The notes under the pieces were generated by a model. That model searched no databases. It saw nothing but the letters and a program-made list of their open reading frames with translations, and was not told where the DNA came from. Positions 54,039 through 62,854 of a stretch of 64,000 nt of DNA are shown in pieces. How positions within the stretch are numbered: position 1 is the first letter of the stretch; the number at the start of each line of letters is the position of its first letter. The DNA comes from CBDCZY01 sp965224745 (lineage in GTDB: Bacteria > Pseudomonadota > Gammaproteobacteria > Methylococcales > Methylomonadaceae). The DNA lies in NCBI GenBank assembly GCA_965224745.1, contig CBDCZY010000009.1, positions 777,022 through 841,021 on the forward strand, given 5' to 3'. The position numbers were made by a program, and so were the translations under genes.

Positions 54039-56381
54039 CTACCTGGGCGCAACTTCCGTGTAACTGGAGTTTGCACCACCGATACGGAAAGCATCATAAA
54101 TAACCTGACCAACTGGTTCTATTGTTCCATGATAAAAACCAATTTTCTGATATTGTTGGCGGGATCTGGGCTTTCCACACAAGTCATTGTTATAAACCGT
54201 TGGATTGTTATGAGTGTTGACAATTTTCTCACCATCTAACCAGACTTCCATAAATCCGGTATTGTCGGGCACGTAACGAAAATGAAGTACGAAATCATGC
54301 CAAGTATTCAGTTGGAATGGCTTTTTTACGCTTGCAGTTCCCCAAGTGGCCGCTCCTTTCGGCGGAGTCTTGTCAACATTGACTTTAATAGTACTTGTTC
54401 GAATATCAAAGTTGCCGTCTTCAGCTCTGATGGTAAATGAATTGGGACCCGCAGTACAACTCCAGTCAGCTTTTCCTGTAGCCGGATTAACATGAGGTAC
54501 AGAATGATGCTGACTGATAATACGGTAACCTCGAGGTTGCTCAGGCATATTTAAAGAAAACCCGACCCAGTATTCATTCCCCCACGCAAAGGAACCCAAT
54601 CCGCCGTTAATAACGAACTCGCTGCGTTTGCCGTTAGGATTCGAAAAGAAATGCATGGCCTTTTGTCCTTCTCTACTCACATTCGTCAGGCTGGCTACAG
54701 CAGGCACTCTCCTCCAGGCGGCATCCCCATTTTCAAAACCATCTTCGAAAATGAGAGGCTCTCCTGATGATAGGGGGAGCTCCGATTGAGTTTGAGTCTC
54801 TGGTTGTGTTTGAACCTCAGATTCAGTCGCAGGAATAGGTTGGGGTACTGTTTCTATCGGTGTTAACACAGAGTTTGAAAGATTACTTATCTCAGATGCG
54901 GACAATGCCAAGTTATATACACGAACATCATCAATATGACCTTTCCAAGGCCGTGATCCTGCGTTCTGTGGGTTGTCGCCAATCCACACCGAGCTATCAC
55001 TGTCAGCTGTGATACTTCCTTGCTTAGCTAAACGGCCCACCTCAACACCATCTTTGTAAAGCCGCATGGTCTGGCCATCGTAGACTGCTGCTACATGAAC
55101 CCATTCATTTTCATATAAATCTCCTGAATCAGCAACCAGAGTAGAGGTCACCCCATTAGTTTTAAGACGAAAACGTAATCGAGTTGTCGTCCCAACTTTG
55201 ACTGTGCTTACCATCATATTATGATCCTGTTCAGCAGTGCCTTTGGCTTTGGAGATAATTCTGCAGTCCCGGTAAGAACAATTAGACAGGTCATCTGCTA
55301 AAAACCCCGCTGACACTGATATCTCATTACCAGCAAAGTCGATCTTACCAACATCTAAATGGTCATCAAAACCATCGAACTTAATTCCCTCTCCAGATAT
55401 CAACTGGGCACCATTTACTAATGTACCCGTACGACCATTATTTGAACTATCTGGTATGTTTGCACCTGTTGCTGTTTCCATGGACCAATGAGTTACCAAA
55501 CCTGCCTCTGTATCATTTACAGAATCTGGCACTGTATTAGTTTGAGGCGTTGGTATATTCGTCGAAGGCGGGGGTGTTGAGGAAGAACTTGGATCTGAAC
55601 CTTCCGCTATTTTAAGATTATCAATAAAGAGTTGGCGACGACTGGATTCGGTCGTTGGCCTTCCTTCTTTCCAATCCCATTTATATACACCCATCTTAAA
55701 ATAGGGTGCTCTCAAAGGCTTTCCACAATCATCTAATTGGGGAGAATTTGGTCCATCAACCCTAAAAAGTTTAGCGCCGTCTTTCCATGCTTCTATAAAG
55801 CCATCACTACCCGTAGAGACTTTAAAATGGAACTTAATATTGAGCCATTGTTGCATCTCTATGGGGCCTTTCCAACGAACTTTACCTCCAAAAGTAACTA
55901 TTTCTACTTCGTTATTCTTTGAGGCCATAATCACTGGAGCTGTGGCTCTTGCTGATGTACTGCCGCTTGGAGATCTTACCGTACAATTGGCCCAGTCACT
56001 AGGCGTAGTATGTATTTGCATAGGTGCTGCTTCCGCGCTTTTGTCTTTTACCCAGTCTTCATATTGGTAGTCGAATTCAACCCAGTATTCTTTACCAAAG
56101 TCAAAATGTCCTTTACGGTCCGTCAGAACCACCTCTGTACGGTAACTAGTCGGCATATTTCGAGTTAATACAAAATCACCTGAATAGCTTCCTTCTTTAG
56201 TAGGTGATGTCGCTATCGTCAGACAATTCCCAGAACAGCGAAACCCATCCAAACTGGATGATTCAAAGCCATTTTCCACCTTAAGTGTCGCAGCATTTAT
56301 TGGAAAATGGGTAAAACAAAAGAAAAAAGAAACTAAGATAAAAATATTTTTTTTATTGCGCAAAAAGTTAGAAATATACAT
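54039..56381 (-). CDS. Exported polysaccharide lyase-like protein with a central LamG domain
   Basis: A 780-residue secreted protein. The signal peptide ends near THFPINAA. Residues about 31-260 and again about 545-780 are related beta-jelly-roll lyase domains of the heparin-lyase I type: EYWVEFDYQYEDW, MQIHTTPSDWANC and FKMGVYKWDWKEG in the first, EYWVGFSLNMPEQPRGYRI, QHHSVPHVNPATG and YQKIGFYHGTIEP in the second. Between them is a LamG/concanavalin-type binding domain (GLVTHWSMETATGANIPDSS, WVHVAAVYDGQTMRLYKDG, HIDDVRVYNLALS), flanked by Ser/Pro/Thr and Gln/Thr linkers. It probably cleaves or binds an acidic exopolysaccharide. The duplicated lyase plan is unusual. Confidence 0.75.
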   Translation of the reverse strand: MYISNFLRNKKNIFILVSFFFCFTHFPINAATLKVENGFESSSLDGFRCSGNCLTIATSPTKEGSYSGDFVLTRNMPTSYRTEVVLTDRKGHFDFGKEYWVEFDYQYEDWVKDKSAEAAPMQIHTTPSDWANCTVRSPSGSTSARATAPVIMASKNNEVEIVTFGGKVRWKGPIEMQQWLNIKFHFKVSTGSDGFIEAWKDGAKLFRVDGPNSPQLDDCGKPLRAPYFKMGVYKWDWKEGRPTTESSRRQLFIDNLKIAEGSDPSSSSTPPPSTNIPTPQTNTVPDSVNDTEAGLVTHWSMETATGANIPDSSNNGRTGTLVNGAQLISGEGIKFDGFDDHLDVGKIDFAGNEISVSAGFLADDLSNCSYRDCRIISKAKGTAEQDHNMMVSTVKVGTTTRLRFRLKTNGVTSTLVADSGDLYENEWVHVAAVYDGQTMRLYKDGVEVGRLAKQGSITADSDSSVWIGDNPQNAGSRPWKGHIDDVRVYNLALSASEISNLSNSVLTPIETVPQPIPATESEVQTQPETQTQSELPLSSGEPLIFEDGFENGDAAWRRVPAVASLTNVSREGQKAMHFFSNPNGKRSEFVINGGLGSFAWGNEYWVGFSLNMPEQPRGYRIISQHHSVPHVNPATGKADWSCTAGPNSFTIRAEDGNFDIRTSTIKVNVDKTPPKGAATWGTASVKKPFQLNTWHDFVLHFRYVPDNTGFMEVWLDGEKIVNTHNNPTVYNNDLCGKPRSRQQYQKIGFYHGTIEPVGQVIYDAFRIGGANSSYTEVAPR

Positions 56382-56598
56382 AAATTAAAACTCCCTTGTA
56401 TATGGTTTTGAAAAGTGATTTCACTTTAAGTATTAGACGATAGAAGGCCTGACGATAGCCGGTTTATACAATAAAAATTTGATTAACAACCTTCTTTTGG
56501 ATTGTCTTTATATGATAGACATGACAAATAGCGTCTCATTGAGAGAATACACTATTCAGCAAGTATTTTTCTTGATGTTATTGGATTTCTTCAGACAA

Positions 56599-56636
56599 TA
56601 AAAAACCCGCCAAGCTTATTTTCTTGCGGGTTTTTT
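56599..56636. terminator. Strong hairpin terminator at the island border
   Basis: AAAAAACCCGC, loop, GCGGGTTTTTT in a stem that is GC-rich in the middle and A/T-tailed on both sides, so it works in both directions. It is upstream of the lyase-like gene and marks the left edge of the mobilization module. Confidence 0.85.
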
Positions 56637-56796
56637 GAACTTTAACAAACTTCTTTGAAATTATTTATGGTGCGCCATGACGGAGACACATCGAACCAAT
56701 TATTCGAAGTTCTATCAGAGTGGAATGTAAATCTCAAGGGTTCTTTTTTAGATAATGCAATAGAACCTTAACCTTCCTATTCAATAACCTACTGTC

Positions 56797-56875
56797 AAAA
56801 TGCAGAGCTTTTAGCTCTGCATTTTCTTTTCTACCCCTATCATACTTTTGCTGTGCTCTGTTTCCCAAGAAACAG
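56797..56875. other. Candidate oriT region: two perfect hairpins upstream of mobC
   Basis: AAAATGCAGAGCT, TTT, AGCTCTGCATTTT (13-bp arms, 56797-56825), then CTGTTTC, CCAA, GAAACAG (56858-56875), 40 bp before the MobC start. Inverted repeats near a nick site just upstream of mobC are the usual layout of a mobilizable-plasmid oriT. No nic site can be named. Confidence 0.5.
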
Positions 56876-56914
56876 GGCATGGATGCGTATGGTTTGTTGC
56901 ATATGGAGATGCAC

Positions 56915-57325
56915 ATGACCAAAATCAAGCATAATTTCAATCACACATCTAAATCCACAGCTTCACCCTTTTCTCTGCGCTTAAGCTTGGAAGAACGCAA
57001 ACGCCTAGAGCAGTATGCGGCAGGTTTATCGCTCGGAGAATATATTCGTCAGCGGATTTTCACCCAAGGGCACCAAGGTGATGAAAGTCTACCTAAGCGG
57101 CGTACACGCGGTAAACATCCTGTTAAAGACCATAAAATATTAAGTCAGCTTTTAGGTGAACTCGGACGCAGCCGTCTTGCGAGTAATATGAATCAAATAG
57201 CCAAAGCATTGAATATCGGGAGCCTTGAACTAACGCCTGAAACAGAAACAGCCTTATTGGAAGCCTGCGCTGATATTTATGAAATGCGTAATATGCTGAT
57301 AAAGGCTTTGGGGTTGAAAGATTGA
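56915..57325 (+). CDS. mobC: MobC-type mobilization accessory protein
   Basis: A small relaxosome protein, about 136 residues from ATG 56915 (GGAG 6 bp upstream; an in-frame ATG at 56879 is less likely). SLRLSLEERKRLEQYAAGLSL is a ribbon-helix-helix-like DNA-binding segment, and SQLLGELGRSRLASNMNQI with ETETALLEACADIYEMRNML forms the typical MobC C-terminus. It helps open the oriT DNA for the relaxase. It ends 3 bp before mobA, its partner. Confidence 0.85.
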   Translation: MTKIKHNFNHTSKSTASPFSLRLSLEERKRLEQYAAGLSLGEYIRQRIFTQGHQGDESLPKRRTRGKHPVKDHKILSQLLGELGRSRLASNMNQIAKALNIGSLELTPETETALLEACADIYEMRNMLIKALGLKD

Positions 57326-57328
57326 TCC

Positions 57329-58612
57329 ATGATCCTGAAAGCATCGCAGCGCGGCAATGCGAGAGAACTCGCGAAACACCTTCTAAATGGACATGATAAT
57401 GAACATGTAGAAGTCTATTCCATCAATGGTTTCATGGCAGATAATATTCATGGAGCACTGCAAGAAGCCCACGCGCTTAGTCTCGGAACAAAATGCCAGC
57501 AACCACTTTTCTCAGTCAGCCTTTCACCGCCAAAAGATGAAATCGTTTCAACCCAAATATTTGAAGAAGCTATAACCAGCATTGCAGAAAAAATGGGGTT
57601 AGAAAACCAACCGCATATTATTGTGTTTCATGAAAAAAACGGGCGGCGGCATTGTCACGCGGTTTTTAGCCGAATTGATACCAAAACAATGACAGCGATT
57701 AACTTGCCCTATTTCAAAAACAAGCTTATGGAGGTTTCAAAAGAGCTATATCTGAAACATAACTGGAAACTCCCGCAAGGCCATATTGATCGGCAGATGC
57801 GCAATCCCTTGAATTTTACCCGTGAGCAATGGCAACAAGCAAAACGTCTTAACGATGACCCCAAAGTCCTAAAACAGACCTTAAAAGAGTGTTGGGCGAT
57901 TTCAGATAGTAAGAAAGCCTTTTCTGGGGCATTAGAGCAACATGGTTTTTATCTTGCCAAGGGCGAGCGTCGCGGATTTGTGGCGGTAGATTGGCGCGGC
58001 GAAGTCTATTCCCTATCTCGGTGGCTAGATGTCAAAACCAAGGTTCTAAAAGCGCAATTGGGCGAACCAGAAAATCTACCGTCAGTTAGTAGCGTTAAGG
58101 CTAATTTAGATCAAAAACTGGCGCAACGTATCCATACATTTACCAATGAAATTAAACAGCAGCACGGGCGGTGCTTTTCTCCAATTTTGGCGCAAAAAGA
58201 CAAAATGATAAAACGCCATCAAGAAACCAGAAATATACTCGCCGAAAAACAGAGTAAACGCCAAGAACAAGAAAAGAAAAAACGCCAAGCACGGTTCTCA
58301 AAGGGGTTTCGCGGAATATGGGATCGTTTCACTGGAAAACATTCGCAAGCAAAAAAACAGAATGAAATTGAAGCTTATCAATCATACCTTCGCGATAAAG
58401 TTGAAAAAGACACGTTTATATTTCGCCAGCTCGAAGAGCGTAGCGCATTACAAAACCGACTGGATGAACTAAAGACCCATCAACAAGAAGATATTAGTAA
58501 GCTCAAGGAAGCGCTATTCTCCAAATTACCAGAGGAAAAGATGGCTTCACTACGACAAGAACTTGACCGTTCTTCACCAAAAAATGACTATAACAATGAA
58601 TTGAGTATGTGA
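57329..58612 (+). CDS. mobA: Relaxase/mobilization nuclease
   Basis: A 427-residue relaxase. The N-terminal domain contains the metal-binding histidine motif (IIVFHEKNGRRHCHAVFSRID near residue 96-117), with a Ser/Tyr nucleophile earlier in the frame not identified. The central part is helical and basic, and the tail is Lys/Gln-rich (KQSKRQEQEKKKRQARF). It would nick oriT and lead conjugal transfer in trans of a helper. No ATPase or mating-pair genes are nearby, so this is a mobilizable, not self-transmissible, module. No stop or frameshift is seen. Confidence 0.88.
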   Translation: MILKASQRGNARELAKHLLNGHDNEHVEVYSINGFMADNIHGALQEAHALSLGTKCQQPLFSVSLSPPKDEIVSTQIFEEAITSIAEKMGLENQPHIIVFHEKNGRRHCHAVFSRIDTKTMTAINLPYFKNKLMEVSKELYLKHNWKLPQGHIDRQMRNPLNFTREQWQQAKRLNDDPKVLKQTLKECWAISDSKKAFSGALEQHGFYLAKGERRGFVAVDWRGEVYSLSRWLDVKTKVLKAQLGEPENLPSVSSVKANLDQKLAQRIHTFTNEIKQQHGRCFSPILAQKDKMIKRHQETRNILAEKQSKRQEQEKKKRQARFSKGFRGIWDRFTGKHSQAKKQNEIEAYQSYLRDKVEKDTFIFRQLEERSALQNRLDELKTHQQEDISKLKEALFSKLPEEKMASLRQELDRSSPKNDYNNELSM

Positions 58613-58653
58613 TGATCAATGGCGATTATATTATCGATAGTCGCATAAACAAC

Positions 58654-58681
58654 AAATGAACATTTGTGCAAATGTTCATTT
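58654..58681. promoter_or_regulatory. 28-bp perfect palindrome upstream of the ParD/ParE-like pair
   Basis: AAATGAACATTTG, TG, CAAATGTTCATTT: perfect 13-bp arms, about 45 bp before the antitoxin start and overlapping the likely promoter. The antitoxin (ribbon-helix-helix) would bind here as autorepressor. Confidence 0.8.
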
Positions 58682-58726
58682 AATGCTAGAATGATAATAG
58701 AGAATATTATTTGGAGGATATAACCC

Positions 58727-58957
58727 GTGCGTTTATCTATTGAAATGACCCCTGAACAGCATCAACGGCTGAAAGCGGTATCTGCTCTGAGCGGTCAAAG
58801 CATTAAAGATTATGTTCTGGATCGTGTGTTGCCAGATAAAGGAGAAGATGAAGCGTTGCGTCAGTTAGAGGAATTCCTTGAGCCACGTCTCAAAGAGGCG
58901 GGCGCTCATAAAACAGTTCAGCAAATATTCGAAGAAACTCATCAGGAAATGCGGTAA
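58727..58957 (+). CDS. ParD-like antitoxin
   Basis: A 76-residue ribbon-helix-helix protein starting with GTG, supported by a GGAGG ribosome site 9 bp upstream. The opening RLSIEMTPEQHQRLKAVSALSG and the QSIKDYVLDRVL helix fit the ParD/RHH antitoxin family. The acidic, helical C-terminus should wrap its toxin. It stops 4 bp before the toxin start. The 28-bp palindrome upstream is the expected operator. Confidence 0.85.
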   Translation: MRLSIEMTPEQHQRLKAVSALSGQSIKDYVLDRVLPDKGEDEALRQLEEFLEPRLKEAGAHKTVQQIFEETHQEMR

Positions 58958-58961
58958 TGGA

Positions 58962-59270
58962 ATGCGGCAATATGAATTAACCCCTTCTGCGCAGGAAGAC
59001 CTAAAAGAGATTGCCCGATATACTCTGACAAAATGGGGTGAAAAGCAGTCTTTACATTATGCCGAGTTGCTAGATGCGGGGTTCAGAAAAATTGCCGCCA
59101 AGAACGTCAATTTCCGCACCTTTTCGAAACGTTTTCCCCAAATCCTAGTAAGTCGTTGTGAATATCACTATATCTTTTATGTTCATCCAGACAACAAGCC
59201 ACCTAGAATTATTGCCGTTTTACATGAACGTATGGACATGCTTGCCAGACTAAAAAATCGGCTAGATTGA
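58962..59270 (+). CDS. ParE-family toxin
   Basis: A 102-residue RelE/ParE-superfamily toxin. MRQYELTPSAQEDLKEIARYT is the family N-terminus, followed by KWGEKQSLHYAELLDAGF and the conserved YHYIFYVHPDNKPPRIIAVLHERMDM. ParE enzymes poison DNA gyrase; the exact target here is unknown. I chose the ATG at 58962, four bases after the antitoxin stop. An upstream frame to 58878 runs inside the antitoxin and is not likely used. The pair probably stabilises the mobilizable module. Confidence 0.88.
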   Translation: MRQYELTPSAQEDLKEIARYTLTKWGEKQSLHYAELLDAGFRKIAAKNVNFRTFSKRFPQILVSRCEYHYIFYVHPDNKPPRIIAVLHERMDMLARLKNRLD

Positions 59271-59310
59271 TGTAATATTTCACTTTTATCCCCCAATTTT
59301 GACAAATTAA

Positions 59311-59505
59311 GTTGATTCACTGTATCTTGGATTGGAAGCCGCACGGCGGCGCGGCAAAAAACTGGGGCGACCCAGAAAATTAAAAGAAGAACAAGTCGCG
59401 CAAGCGCGCCAGTTTCTAGAAGAAAATTTTTATTATTCCATGACTGAACTGGCAGAATCTTTCCATGAGCGTACTTTGATCCGCGCTCTAGAATTAAAAG
59501 GATAA
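59311..59505 (+). pseudogene. C-terminal remnant of a serine recombinase (resolvase)
   Basis: The frame reads LGLEAARRRGKKLGRPRK, the linker that joins the catalytic domain to the DNA-binding domain of resolvases, then a helix-turn-helix (EEQVAQARQFLEENFYYSMTELAESF) ending ELKG. An upstream TAA at 59308 closes the frame, so the catalytic serine domain is missing. It is probably the remainder of the plasmid-type resolvase once next to the mobilization genes. Confidence 0.75.
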
Positions 59506-59568
59506 ATGGCTTCTAAACAGAGACGGTACTGATATTACGAATTTGCGCCAGCGAATGAGTAGCTCTCT

Positions 59569-59596
59569 GCCGCCAAAACATGGACGTTTTGGCGGC
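59569..59596. repeat. 11-bp perfect hairpin
   Basis: GCCGCCAAAAC, ATGGAC, GTTTTGGCGGC. It could be a plasmid-type structural site or a terminator without a T tract. It lies between the resolvase remnant and ardA. Confidence 0.5.
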
Positions 59597-59636
59597 GCGC
59601 AAATTTCACACCACCCCAGCAAATAAAAAGAAATTT

Positions 59637-59660
59637 GCCGCCGGTATATCCGGCGGCTTT
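59637..59660. terminator. Terminator downstream of ardA
   Basis: GCCGCCGG, TATAT, CCGGCGGC then TTTCTC on the plus strand, with AAATTT on the other side. The stem is fully GC-paired. It lies 14 bp beyond the ardA stop on the minus strand and may serve both directions. Confidence 0.7.
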
Positions 59661-59673
59661 CTCAATTAATTAG

Positions 59674-60189
59674 TTAGTGGCTCCAAAATACATGGATTTC
59701 TTCGAAGCTGGTTTCTATGGTGTAAATATCACCACCTAATTCCATATCACGACCCATACGCTCATAATCGATATAGTAAGCTAGGTTTTCAGGAACTTCG
59801 GCTGTATTGTCCGTTAGCTCTTCCGCATATTCGGCCAAAGATTTATAACAACCAGAATAATTTTCTTCTGCTGCCTTCCTCGCATCTTCCAGAGAACCAC
59901 CAAAATGACTTAACAACTCACCGCCTATTGCTGGGCATTCTTCGATAAAACAGGCGATTTCGTGCGCTGTTTCGATGCCCTCATATTCTCCAAGGCTGTA
60001 ACCGTTAAAACCTTCATAATCATGAATGGCGTATTCTTCCGCATCCTGTTCAGGACTTTCATCTAGCATTTGATTAATTTGCTCTTGAATATCGTCAAGG
60101 CCATCGGTGGCGTTAATCCAGACACCGTGCAATTTACCATTGTTGTAGGCTGCTAGGTCTGCAATATAAATTCTGATTTCTTCACACAT
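59674..60189 (-). CDS. ardA: Antirestriction protein ArdA
   Basis: A 171-residue, strongly acidic DNA-mimic protein of the ArdA family. It inhibits type I restriction enzymes, which helps a transferred plasmid enter a new host. RIYIADLAAYNNGKLHGVWIN at the start, EEYAIHDYEGFNGYSLGEYEG in the centre and the C-terminal ELGGDIYTIETSFEEIHVFW are typical. Its presence beside mobC-mobA, the TA pair and a resolvase remnant marks the module as plasmid-derived. Confidence 0.93.
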   Translation of the reverse strand: MCEEIRIYIADLAAYNNGKLHGVWINATDGLDDIQEQINQMLDESPEQDAEEYAIHDYEGFNGYSLGEYEGIETAHEIACFIEECPAIGGELLSHFGGSLEDARKAAEENYSGCYKSLAEYAEELTDNTAEVPENLAYYIDYERMGRDMELGGDIYTIETSFEEIHVFWSH

Positions 60190-60668
60190 AGTCTTTTCCT
60201 TTTATTCGCTGTTGAGGTTTATACAAGCACCGCTTTTGGTGCGTTGCATGAACCTCTGGCGACTAGGCCGACTAGGCGGAGGTGAAAAAATCCAGAAAAA
60301 TTGCGGAGGGTCTATCCAGCGTCAGCGCCAGATGGAAACCGTCATTATTCTTGATTTTGAGGGGATGCAATGCCCCTAAAACTTTAAATAAATATTCTTA
60401 TCTCAAAACCTTTTTTAATAAAAAAACAGCAGTTTTCTGACACCGACTTTCAATTCATAAATTTCAGTAGCTATCCAGTTAACGAAGACGCTACCAGCTA
60501 CCTTTCTAAACCCTGATTTATAGCGGCGATAACCCACTAGACCTGCAAGCGTACCAAGTACGCTTCTCCATTTATTACAACCAAAGGGGTGCAGTTCATG
60601 ATTTCCCGCGCACAAAGCGGCCTTACGAAAGGTCGCAATGGTGCGACCTCCAATATCAGGAGGTAAAA
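60190..60668. other. Repeat-bearing spacer between ardA and the 59-residue gene
   Basis: About 480 bp with no convincing gene. It contains AAGCGTAC-CAA-GTACGCTT (60547-60565) and AGGTCGCA-ATGG-TGCGACCT (60630-60649), both perfect 8-bp palindromes, and the tandem word GACTAGGC near 60260-60280. Candidate operator or replication sites; no replication initiator gene is near. Confidence 0.45.
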
Positions 60669-60848
60669 ATGAAACTGATAACAAGATTTGAATTGGCAGC
60701 AAAAACCGAAAGGGAGCTTTATTCGTTATTAAGGGCAGCTTTTAACGAACTTGCCAAAAGTAATTACGATACGTTTCAGCGTCGGAATGCGCTAGCATCA
60801 ATTGAAAATATTCAAATAGAAATTGGTTCGAGGACTCCATACCTATGA
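60669..60848 (+). CDS. Small plasmid-type hypothetical protein (59 residues)
   Basis: A short frame, below common gene-length limits, supported by an AGGAGG ribosome site 6 bp before the ATG. It starts MKLITRFELAAKTERELYSL and is mostly helical and charged. I recall similar small proteins in conjugative elements and plasmids, but cannot name a function. The palindrome at 60630-60649 lies just upstream and may regulate it. The next frame on the other strand is a helicase fragment ending 12 bp away. Confidence 0.7.
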   Translation: MKLITRFELAAKTERELYSLLRAAFNELAKSNYDTFQRRNALASIENIQIEIGSRTPYL

Positions 60849-60859
60849 AGTAAAAAATA

Positions 60860-61522
60860 TTACCCGTTAATTTCTTTAATAAATCTAGACTCGATTTGAA
60901 ACTTTTGATCACCCCAAGGCATAGTACGTTGTTGAGGATAGGTGATATACAACCAACGTTTCGCGCGTGTTACTGCCACAAATGCATTGTTGCGCTCTTC
61001 ATCTATCTCTTTTTTTGTCTTTGCTCGATAGTCTGGGAAAACGCCTTCACACATAGTCATGATAAATACGATATCTTTCTCTAAGCCTTTCATAGTGTGT
61101 ACAGTGCTTAAAGTGAGACCATTTGGTGAAACATCTTCCGTTAACTGACCTAGAGCCAATGCATTTCGAAAGGATTGCAAAGAATGACCAAGACCTTTTT
61201 TCTTAAATTTAGTCCAACTTGTCTTGAATTCATCAAGCTCTTTTATGCTTCTTTCAAGCTCAAACTTATCATTGACCTCTGAATTAGCCAGTTCACTTAG
61301 TTTTTGATGAAATGACTTTTCGAACTTTCTGATATTAGGTTCATCTGAGTCCAATTGATGAATAGCGTTCAATAAATCTGAATACAAAGTTGCGAAAGGT
61401 AGATTTGTACTAACAACCTTCCGAGACCACTCTTCAAGAATATTGATCTGTTTCCATTCTTTTGGAACCACTAGACCGAGCAAACCACATAGTTTCTTTC
61501 CGTCAACCCAGTCTGTCTCGCG
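60860..61522 (-). pseudogene. C-terminal fragment of a UvrD/Rep-type helicase
   Basis: About 220 residues. It carries helicase motif V/VI-type segments: LTLSTVHTMKGLEKDIVFI (motif V-like) and EERNNAFVAVTRAKRWLYITYP (motif VI). The ATPase motifs I-IV (Walker A and B) are missing. The frame is open upstream as far as 61522, where a TGA and IS21-type sequence begin, so it was cut by insertion. It could have belonged to an accessory or phage-defence helicase such as those in plasmid or island loci; the identity is open. Confidence 0.85.
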
Positions 61523-61581
61523 TCAATTACTTTGTCCGGTTTGGCGACAATTATGATGGCCGGTTGAGTGTTTAAGGTTTT

Positions 61582-62319
61582 TTATGATTTTTTCTGATGT
61601 TTCCTCCTGTAACTGTTGCCGTCGATTTCAAGAATCGTGGCATGATGGATAATGCGGTCAATGGCGGCTACGGTCATTAATGTATCCGGGAATATCTGAT
61701 CCCAGTGACTGAATGGCTGGTTTGATGTGATGATCAAGCTGCCACTTTCATAACGATGAGCAATAAACTCAAACAGGACCTGGGTTTCTGAATCCGTTTT
61801 TTTAACATAACCAATATCATCGATAATGAGTACACGATATTTATCCAGTCGACTCATCACAGCCATTAAATCCAGCTCTTTTTTGGCCTGCTGCAGTAAT
61901 TGCACCAGTGCGGTGGCAGCCAACCATTTTACCCGGATGCCTTGTTCGATAAGATGAAGCCCCAAAGCAGAAGCAATATGCGATTTACCGACACCGGAAG
62001 GGCCAATCAATAAAACATTATCTGCCTGTAGCGCCCACTGGGTATTATCGCGCAGCCCAATCACTTTCTTTTGAATGGTTTCCGGTAATTCATCAAAGCC
62101 TAAGGTGGCAAAACTTTTGCCCCGGGGTAATTTGGCTTCTTTGGTCCAGTTGCAAACTCGCGTTTCAAAGCGCCGTGCAATTTCATTTTCACACAGTTTA
62201 GACAGGTATTGGCTATAGCCCCATGCCTGTTTTGTGGCCTGTTCCTGATAAGCTTCATAATATTGCCAAAAAGCCAGCAAGCGAAGTTCTTTTAACATCA
62301 TTGGCAAACCATCACTCAC
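61582..62319 (-). CDS. istB: IstB-type helper ATPase (IS21 family)
   Basis: A 245-residue AAA+ ATPase that assists IS21 transposition target choice. Walker A GPSGVGKSH is near residue 108 and Walker B VLIIDDIGY near 160. The N-terminal LKELRLLAFWQYYEAY is the IstB opening. It overlaps the istA end by 8 bp (translational coupling). Without a full IstA it cannot transpose on its own. Confidence 0.9.
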   Translation of the reverse strand: MSDGLPMMLKELRLLAFWQYYEAYQEQATKQAWGYSQYLSKLCENEIARRFETRVCNWTKEAKLPRGKSFATLGFDELPETIQKKVIGLRDNTQWALQADNVLLIGPSGVGKSHIASALGLHLIEQGIRVKWLAATALVQLLQQAKKELDLMAVMSRLDKYRVLIIDDIGYVKKTDSETQVLFEFIAHRYESGSLIITSNQPFSHWDQIFPDTLMTVAAIDRIIHHATILEIDGNSYRRKHQKKS

Positions 62320-62854
62320 AGCACACCTCCTGTCTCATCCACTGACCGGTCAGTAGTTGATCATAGTCAGCAACCTGGTGTTGGCGTAGCGGTATCGGTG
62401 GCGGTGTACTGTGTTGTAAATACCTTGCCTGCAGGGATGTTAAATCGGGCAAGGCACCTTGTTCTGCCTGTCGCATTAGCTCAGTTGCCAGGGCACTTTC
62501 GCAATCATAATCATAGGCAAAGCGTAAAACAGCAACCATCCACTTGCATGCTTCTTGCGGTGTAAACTGTTTCTCTGCCTGCTTCCATAAAGCCCGATAT
62601 TGCGTGTTAGGCAAAATATTATCGCGAAACTGTGAGAAGCGGAAGGCTTGTGGTTTGGCTGCCAGAGAATGAATGATATGCCGGTAATCTATTCGTCGCG
62701 CTCGGCCGGTGGGCGTTGTTGGATAAATCCGAGGCAGATTGATCACCCGAGTTTGGCCAACAAAGCAGACCAAACGATCATGGTAGAGATGCACCCTGAC
62801 GCTTTCACCGATAAGGCGTGAAGGGACGGTATACAATGCGCGTTTTAACAGCAA
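62312..62854 (-). pseudogene. istA: C-terminal part of IstA transposase
   Basis: About 180 residues of the IstA C-terminus: LYTVPSRLIGESVRVHLYHD, RARRIDYRHIIHSLAAKPQAF and FAYDYDCESALATELM fit the family's beta-barrel and tail region. The whole catalytic DDE core is missing. The frame continues open for a few codons upstream of the TTG at 62854, then meets the IS3 sequence. It ends inside istB by 8 bp. Confidence 0.88.

Noticed and set aside
56734..56940. Minus-strand frame over the candidate oriT
   Set aside because: It runs through the perfect hairpins and into mobC, without ribosome site or known product.
60415..60702. 95-residue minus-strand frame
   Set aside because: It lies over palindromes and the ribosome site of the better-supported 59-residue plus-strand gene and matches no family.
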